Source of the DNA: DATLNF01 sp035536235 | Lineage (GTDB): Bacteria > Actinomycetota > Actinomycetes > BP-191 | Direction of reading: 5' to 3' | Length of the DNA stretch: 17,874 bases | NCBI GenBank assembly: GCA_035536235.1 | Contig: DATLOQ010000061.1 | Span: forward strand, 1 to 17,874 | In this document: positions 13,506 through 17,874 of the stretch, piece after piece | Layout: each line of letters starts with the position of its first letter | Position numbering within the stretch: position 1 is the stretch's first letter | Program-made: the position numbers and the translations under genes | The notes under the pieces: model-generated | Databases searched by the model: none | Told to the model about the DNA's origin: nothing | What the model saw: the letters and a program-made list of their open reading frames with translations, nothing else

Positions 13506-16271
13506 GTGCGAGTTGTCGTGAGCAGGCGTGCCGCGTGGGTGCTCGCTGTCGGCCTGCTCGCCGTCGGTCCCGCCGTGCTCCCGGGGCGGGCGCAGGCGGG
13601 ATGCGCCGGCGTCACCGTGGGCAGGGACGGCTGGACCCGAGTGGCGGCGCCGGAGTTCTACGAGCCGGACGGATTCGTGCCGGACGAGGTCAGCATTCGC
13701 GCACACGCCGTGGTCACCGGACGACCCAGCACCATCCTGGTCACCGACGGCCAGCGGGTGATGCGTACGACGGACCGCGGCTGCACCTGGGATTTCGTCC
13801 TGGAGGAAGGCACGCGGATCGGCCAGGCCACCGTCTTCACGCCGTTGGACGGCAACGAGTTCATCGACCTGGACACCGCGAGCTACAACACGCGCAGCAA
13901 GCGTGTCTACGTCTTGGCCAAGGGCAGCCTCGTGAGTGTCGGGGTGGGCGACGCCGGGGCTCGCGGGCTTCCCCGCGTCTTCGTCAGCGACGACGACGGG
14001 GCGACGTTTCGAGCCGCCAGCAGCGGTCTGCCGGTGCACGGCGAGCCGTTGCGGATCCGGGTCGCCGACGGGCCGGACGCGGTGGCGTACGTCGCTGTGG
14101 CCGACACCATCGTTGGTACCGAGTCGCTCTATGTGACTCGGAACGCCGGGGTGTCGTGGACCAAGACCTCGGGCGGCAGCTCCATCCTGCCCAGCCTCGA
14201 AGGCAGCATCACCGACTTCGCCGTCGACTCCGGCCGCCCGGACCAGGTGTGGGCGTGGGACGACGAGGCTCTCTTCCGGTCGACGGACTCCGGCGCCACC
14301 TTCCGCCCGGTTCCCGAGGTGACCGAGCCGGTGTCGACCATGGAGTTCGGCTACAACGGGCTGGGGAAGATCTCCGACGTCCGCGCCTTCCACCTCGGCC
14401 GGGCCACGGCTGACTACTCCGCGGCGCCGAATCTCCGGTGGTTGGGGGAGGAGGTCCCCGGCGCGGTGCTGTCCGTCGCGCGCACGCCGGGCGGCGAGGT
14501 CCGCGCCCTGGGCACGTCGCGGGATGTCTTCGTGACCTATCCGAACCTACGGACCGGGGCGCCCATCGGGCCGGTCGGCATCACCCCCACTGGCGCCGTG
14601 CCGGAAGACCTCGAGCTCGGCTTCGACGTCCGCAAGCAGGAACCGCTGCTAGTAGGGCGGACGGCGGCCGCGCTGCTGCTCCGCAACCCCGTCAAGCCGC
14701 CGCCGCCGCTACCGCCGCTGCCGAAGCTGCCCGGCATCGGCCGCCTCGACGAGTGCGTCACGGACAAGCTGCCGGGTACGTCGTTCGCCGCCAGCACCCG
14801 CGAGGTGGTCCTTCGCCCGGGCGAGTCGCGCACCGTGGGCTACGCCCTGTCCATCCCGCCGGTGCCGACCGATCTCGACGTCAACTTCATGCTCGACACC
14901 ACGGGCTCGATGTCCGGCGTCATCGCGGGCCTGCGCAAGGACATCAAGGCCATCGTCGCCGGCATCTGCGACGCGGGGGTGCCGGTGCAGTTCGGCCTCG
15001 CTGACTTCCGGGAGTTCGAGGGCCCCTTCGGCGGCGGCGTGTCCGTCGGCGGCGGCCCCGACCCCGACCAGTACCCCTATCGGCGGCGGATGCCGGTAGG
15101 CCCGGTAGGCCCTGCGCTCCGCGAAGCAATCGAGGGTCTCGACGTCGGCGGCGGCGCCGCGGACGGGTCCGACGCCGCGCTGGAGGCGATGCTGCAGGCG
15201 GCGACCGGTCGGGGCAAGAAGGACGCCACGGGAGCTGTGCTGATCGAGGCCGGTGAGGGCGCCAACTTCCGGCCACGCTCGCTGAAGGTGATCGTGCTGG
15301 CCATCGACACGACGTGGCGCGAAGCGACTCCCGGCTACCCCGGACCGGCGTACGCCGACGTCGTCGCCGAGCTGGTCAAGCGCGGCATCAAGGTGGTCGG
15401 GCTGGCGATCGGCGAGCGCTCTGCCAACGGGGAGCTGCTGCGCACGAACAAGTCCGACATGGAGCGCCTCGGCCGAGCTACCAGGACGCTGGCCGGCCCG
15501 GACGGATCAGACTGCGACGACGACGGCACGGCGGAGATCGCGCCCGGTGAGCCGCTGGTCTGCGTTCTCGAAGAGTTCGGCCGTGGCGGAGTGACCTTGG
15601 CCCCTGCGATGATCGGCCTGCTCAACTCCATCGAGGACCGGGCCTCCGTCGGCATCGAGGTGCTCGCCGATCCCGCAGTCATCGCCCCAGGTGGCCTGCT
15701 CGCGCGCGATGGGGTGAACGTGAAGCAGCCCAACCGGCTCGCCTTCGACTCCGTCTTCACGTGCACGCAGTCCCAGTTCGGCCGCACGACCCCGGTCATC
15801 GTCAACGCGGTCAGCCGCGGGCGCGTGCTGGCCACCACCGACCTGGTCGTGCGCTGTGGCTCGCCGGTCCGCGCCCCGGCGCCGGTCCTCGGGACGGTCG
15901 TGGTGCCGGCGGTGGCGGCTGCTGTCGCCCCGCCGCCCCCACCACCCCCGCCGGCTCCGATCCCGCAGGTTCAGCCGCAGCCGCAGCCCAACCCCAACGT
16001 CAATCCGCAGATCAACCCCCAGCCGAACCTGCAGGCCAACGTCGGCGTGGTGGGTCAGGAGCAGGAACAGCTCGACGTGGCGCTGGCAACCGTCGACATC
16101 GCCGATGACAGCGACGGGCAGTACGCCATGAGCAGCGTGTCAGACGAGGACGCGGCCGTGCAGACCGCGTCGGTCCTGCTCGGGATCGGCCTGACGGCCG
16201 GTGCGGCCTACGGGCTGTCGGCCCGCCGTCGTACCCAGGCGGCACCGGTCCACGTGCGGCGAGACGGCTAG
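13506..16271 (+). CDS. Large surface protein: Asp-box (BNR) repeats, von Willebrand A domain, membrane anchor
   Basis: A 921-residue exported protein. Residues 1-31 are a signal peptide (VLAVGLLAVGPAVL, cleavage after AQA). Four Asp-box motifs (TTDRGCTW about 89, VSDDDGATF about 160, TRNAGVSW about 210, RSTDSGATF about 259) suggest a beta-propeller like those of sialidases or Vps10/photosystem assembly factors. A Pro-rich hinge (NPVKPPPPLPPLPKLP) near 400 precedes a von Willebrand A domain starting near 459, with MIDAS residues in FMLDTTGSMSGV (Asp464) and IDTTWRE later. A Pro/Gln/Asn-rich spacer (about 809-850) leads to a C-terminal helix (SVLLGIGLTAGAAYGL) and a basic tail RRR, a typical membrane stop. 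GTG 13506 has GAGGAG at 13494-13499. It lies 76 bases after DUF1501 and may be co-transcribed. Adhesion or ligand binding at the surface is inferred. Confidence 0.87.
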   Translation: MRVVVSRRAAWVLAVGLLAVGPAVLPGRAQAGCAGVTVGRDGWTRVAAPEFYEPDGFVPDEVSIRAHAVVTGRPSTILVTDGQRVMRTTDRGCTWDFVLEEGTRIGQATVFTPLDGNEFIDLDTASYNTRSKRVYVLAKGSLVSVGVGDAGARGLPRVFVSDDDGATFRAASSGLPVHGEPLRIRVADGPDAVAYVAVADTIVGTESLYVTRNAGVSWTKTSGGSSILPSLEGSITDFAVDSGRPDQVWAWDDEALFRSTDSGATFRPVPEVTEPVSTMEFGYNGLGKISDVRAFHLGRATADYSAAPNLRWLGEEVPGAVLSVARTPGGEVRALGTSRDVFVTYPNLRTGAPIGPVGITPTGAVPEDLELGFDVRKQEPLLVGRTAAALLLRNPVKPPPPLPPLPKLPGIGRLDECVTDKLPGTSFAASTREVVLRPGESRTVGYALSIPPVPTDLDVNFMLDTTGSMSGVIAGLRKDIKAIVAGICDAGVPVQFGLADFREFEGPFGGGVSVGGGPDPDQYPYRRRMPVGPVGPALREAIEGLDVGGGAADGSDAALEAMLQAATGRGKKDATGAVLIEAGEGANFRPRSLKVIVLAIDTTWREATPGYPGPAYADVVAELVKRGIKVVGLAIGERSANGELLRTNKSDMERLGRATRTLAGPDGSDCDDDGTAEIAPGEPLVCVLEEFGRGGVTLAPAMIGLLNSIEDRASVGIEVLADPAVIAPGGLLARDGVNVKQPNRLAFDSVFTCTQSQFGRTTPVIVNAVSRGRVLATTDLVVRCGSPVRAPAPVLGTVVVPAVAAAVAPPPPPPPPAPIPQVQPQPQPNPNVNPQINPQPNLQANVGVVGQEQEQLDVALATVDIADDSDGQYAMSSVSDEDAAVQTASVLLGIGLTAGAAYGLSARRRTQAAPVHVRRDG

Positions 16272-16285
16272 CCGCGGCTTCGCCG

Positions 16286-16828
16286 TCAGGCGATCTTGAC
16301 CTCGCCGAAGACCTTGCGCACCAGCGGCTCGAAGTCGTCGAGGGTCAGTGAGTCGTACGTCGGGTCGAACGCGGTCTGGTCCCACTCGTCGGTGAACTTC
16401 TCGGCGGCGGCGAACCACGGCTCGTCGGCGTACTGGGCGCGCGCCTCGGGGTCCTTGCCGAGCAGCGCGTAGTAGTGCCGGCCCTGGAAGTCCTGGTGGG
16501 TGCCGACGATCCGGTAGGTCTCCTCGGAGACGTAGGGCTTGAGGATCTCCGCGGCGATGGCCGGGTGGTTGGCGACCGAGATCACCTTGCCGATGTCGTG
16601 GCACAGCGCGGCGACGACGAGGTCGTCGGCGGCCCCGGCCCGCTGCGCCAGTGTTGCGGTCTGCAGCGCGTGCGCCAGCTGGTTGACCCCGAAGCCACCG
16701 GAGAACGACTCCAGCTGTCGCAGCATGCCGAGGATCCGCTCAGCGACCTGCTCCTGGTAGGGCACAGTCTCCTGGGCGATCGTCATCCAGTCCTCGACGG
16801 TGCCCTGATCCATCCGGGTGAACGCCAT
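16286..16828 (-). CDS. HD-domain metalloprotein, possibly PhnZ/MIOX-type oxygenase
   Basis: A 180-residue cytosolic protein. Metal-ligand candidates are His53 (LAHALQTATLA), His77-Asp78 (ALCHDIGKVI), His88 (VANHPAI), His111 (VGTHQDFQGRHYY) and Asp147 or Asp150 (FTDEWDQTAFDP). Ordinary HD phosphohydrolases share the H...HD...D set. The extra His pair and the WDQ-AFDP ending resemble the diiron HD oxygenases PhnZ and myo-inositol oxygenase, which cleave C-P or C-C bonds with O2; His53 to His77 matches the 24-residue PhnZ spacing, but His77 to His88 is shorter. ATG 16828 has a strong AGGGAGGG site at 16833-16840. No phosphonate or inositol genes are near. It converges with the large surface protein gene, 14 bases apart. 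Confidence 0.8.
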   Translation of the reverse strand: MAFTRMDQGTVEDWMTIAQETVPYQEQVAERILGMLRQLESFSGGFGVNQLAHALQTATLAQRAGAADDLVVAALCHDIGKVISVANHPAIAAEILKPYVSEETYRIVGTHQDFQGRHYYALLGKDPEARAQYADEPWFAAAEKFTDEWDQTAFDPTYDSLTLDDFEPLVRKVFGEVKIA

Positions 16829-16913
16829 GGAACCCTCCCTGCCTCGCACGGTCGGCGGTCGGTGACCAGGATCCCACGCCCTCGCCTCGGCCGGCTCGCG
16901 TTTCGCTGGACGA

Positions 16914-17435
16914 CTAGGTCGGGGTGAACAGCAAGGCGTCGAGCCACGCGAAGTGCTCGACCGGGGGATCGGCATCGAGGCGTTCGATCGTCGAGGTGCC
17001 GGCAGCGCCGTGGCGCACCCGGAAGGCGAGAGCCCGGCGCAGGCCGGGACGGCCGAGGGTGACGTAGACGACGGCCGCATCACTGCCCTGACCACTGTGT
17101 GCCTCTGACGGGTCAGCGGTCGCGCTGCCGTCGACCCCGAGGCGCGCCTCGAGCAGCAGCACGAGACCGGCCGGGTCGTGCACCGCAGTCTGCGGGCGCA
17201 GCTCGGCGACGATGGCGTCGGAGCGCTCGACCAGGTTGCCGCGCAACCCGTCGAGGCGGATCGCCACCTCGTCGGCCGTCTTCTCACGCGGCAGCAGGAT
17301 CAAGGTGGTGGGCAAGGCTCCGGTCTGCTGCACGACCACGTCGGCTTCGCGCACCCATCGCAGGCACAGGCTGTCGAAGAGCAGGTCGATCGTGCCCTTC
17401 GGCGAGCTGCCGTTCGGACGAATGGGGGCCGCCAT
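16914..17435 (-). CDS. Hypothetical protein, not recognised
   Basis: A 173-residue protein that I cannot place in a family. It appears soluble: no signal peptide, membrane helix or Cys cluster is visible. It reads as an alpha/beta fold with Leu- and Val-rich strands (TTLILLPREK, GLVLLLEARLGV, AAVVYVTLG) and charged helices between them. The start (GTIDLLFDSLCLRWVREADVVVQQTG) and the end (VEHFAWLDALLFTPT) look conserved in style. ATG 17435 has only a weak GCAGG site, so the exact start is unsure. It is on the same strand as the HD gene, 85 bases upstream of it, so the two could be co-transcribed, and divergent from the thioesterase gene with 67 bases between. The frame is open with actinomycete codon use throughout, supporting a real gene. 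Confidence 0.7.
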   Translation of the reverse strand: MAAPIRPNGSSPKGTIDLLFDSLCLRWVREADVVVQQTGALPTTLILLPREKTADEVAIRLDGLRGNLVERSDAIVAELRPQTAVHDPAGLVLLLEARLGVDGSATADPSEAHSGQGSDAAVVYVTLGRPGLRRALAFRVRHGAAGTSTIERLDADPPVEHFAWLDALLFTPT

Positions 17436-17489
17436 GCCTGCACACTCTCACGCGACGCCTGCTCCGATGAGTTCGTCGTCCCGCTCCGC

Positions 17490-17495
17490 TAGGGT
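17490..17495 (+). promoter_or_regulatory. -10 box for a leaderless thioesterase transcript
   Basis: TAGGGT fits TANNNT and ends 7 bases before the ATG at 17503, so the message would begin at the start codon. No ribosome binding site precedes the ATG, which agrees. No good -35 was seen. Confidence 0.5.
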
Positions 17496-17502
17496 CGGCG
17501 CG

Positions 17503-17874
17503 ATGAGCCGAACCGCTACGCCTGCTCCGGGCCTGCCCCTGCCGCCACGTCACCCAGCAGCGCCGGCGCCGGGCACCGACCTGCCGCCGCACTATCAGCA
17601 GTGCTACGGCTGCGGCGACGCGCACCCCACTGGTCTGCATCTGCAGGTCCGGGCCGGCTCAGGTCTCGGCGTCGAAGGCCGGTTCACCGTAGGCGAGCTG
17701 CACCAGGGGGCCGCGGGCCTGGCGCACGGTGGGCTGCTCGCGACCGCCCTGGACGAGACGCTCGGCTATCTGATGTGGCTCATCGGCCAGCCTGCGGTCA
17801 CCGGTCGCCTCGAGATCGACTACCGCCGGCCGGTCAAGGTCGGCACGGATCTGCACATCGCGGCGGAAGTCACC
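17503..17874 (+). CDS. PaaI-like hotdog thioesterase (partial, 3' end outside window)
   Basis: The first 124 codons of a hotdog-fold acyl-CoA thioesterase are present; the frame runs off the right edge. After a Pro-rich lead come YQQCYGCGDAHPTGLHLQVR, the CxxCG-type start common in this subgroup, and the catalytic helix LAHGGLLATALDETLGYLMW, in which Asp or Glu (DE) would be the general base. The strand RLEIDYRRPVKVGTDLHIAAEV follows. This family hydrolyses acyl- or aryl-CoA thioesters in the cytosol; the substrate cannot be deduced. The gene appears to be transcribed as a leaderless message. Its divergent neighbour is the unrecognised protein at 16914-17435. Confidence 0.88.
   Translation, partial: MSRTATPAPGLPLPPRHPAAPAPGTDLPPHYQQCYGCGDAHPTGLHLQVRAGSGLGVEGRFTVGELHQGAAGLAHGGLLATALDETLGYLMWLIGQPAVTGRLEIDYRRPVKVGTDLHIAAEVT

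Noticed and set aside
11777..13615. A 612-codon minus-strand open frame
   Set aside because: It is antisense to DUF1800/DUF1501, low in complexity and without motifs.
15931..16060. Repeat array in CCGCCCCC/CAGCCGCAG sequence
   Set aside because: It is coding sequence for the Pro/Gln/Asn-rich stalk of the surface protein, not a CRISPR or independent repeat.

Overview
The window is about 17.9 kb of high-GC DNA from an actinomycete. The evidence is uniformly high GC, GTG starts, many leaderless-looking promoters, a DUF4193 zinc protein, a DUF5667 protein and a SigR/SigH-type promoter. Codon habits would suit Nocardioidaceae or related Propionibacteriales, but that placement is a guess. I see no tRNA, rRNA, CRISPR array, insertion sequence or prophage. 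The window looks like chromosome with several poorly described exported proteins.

Layout. 1-1116 (-): 5'-most part of a class III nucleotide cyclase gene with two cyclase domains; it runs off the left edge. 1358-2305 (+): membrane-anchored L,D-transpeptidase. 2406-3641 (+): secreted subtilisin-like protease. 3660-4649 (-): zinc-independent quinone oxidoreductase. 4731-5595 (+): AlkA-type DNA glycosylase, apparently broken by one extra base near 5016. 5662-6666 (+): MoaA. 6674-6880 (-): small Cys/His protein. 6920-7780 (+): DegV-family protein. 8037-8321 (+): DUF4193 zinc-ribbon protein behind a SigR/SigH-type promoter. 8434-9483 (+): DUF5667 membrane protein. 9531-10403 (-): stand-alone MshEN (c-di-GMP receptor type) domain fused to a DUF4177-like domain. 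10581-12110 and 12107-13429 (+): a DUF1800/DUF1501 pair with overlapping stop and start, both with Tat signals. 13506-16271 (+): a 921-residue surface protein with Asp-box and von Willebrand A domains. 16286-16828 (-): HD-domain metalloenzyme of possible PhnZ/MIOX type. 16914-17435 (-): unrecognised protein. 17503-17874 (+): hotdog thioesterase, cut by the right edge.

The best candidate for an undescribed system is 9531-16271. A probable c-di-GMP-binding protein is divergent from an export operon (DUF1800, DUF1501) that is followed by a large surface-anchored adhesin-like protein. The DUF1501 family has an alkaline-phosphatase-like fold, so the pair may be a folded, Tat-exported hydrolase and its partner. 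Joining these genes into one system is inference from gene order.

The left part is a mix of envelope (transpeptidase, protease), redox/repair (quinone reductase, glycosylase) and cofactor (MoaA) genes with no clear common task. Several convergent pairs are packed within 7-50 bases, and no strong intrinsic terminator with a T-run was seen anywhere.
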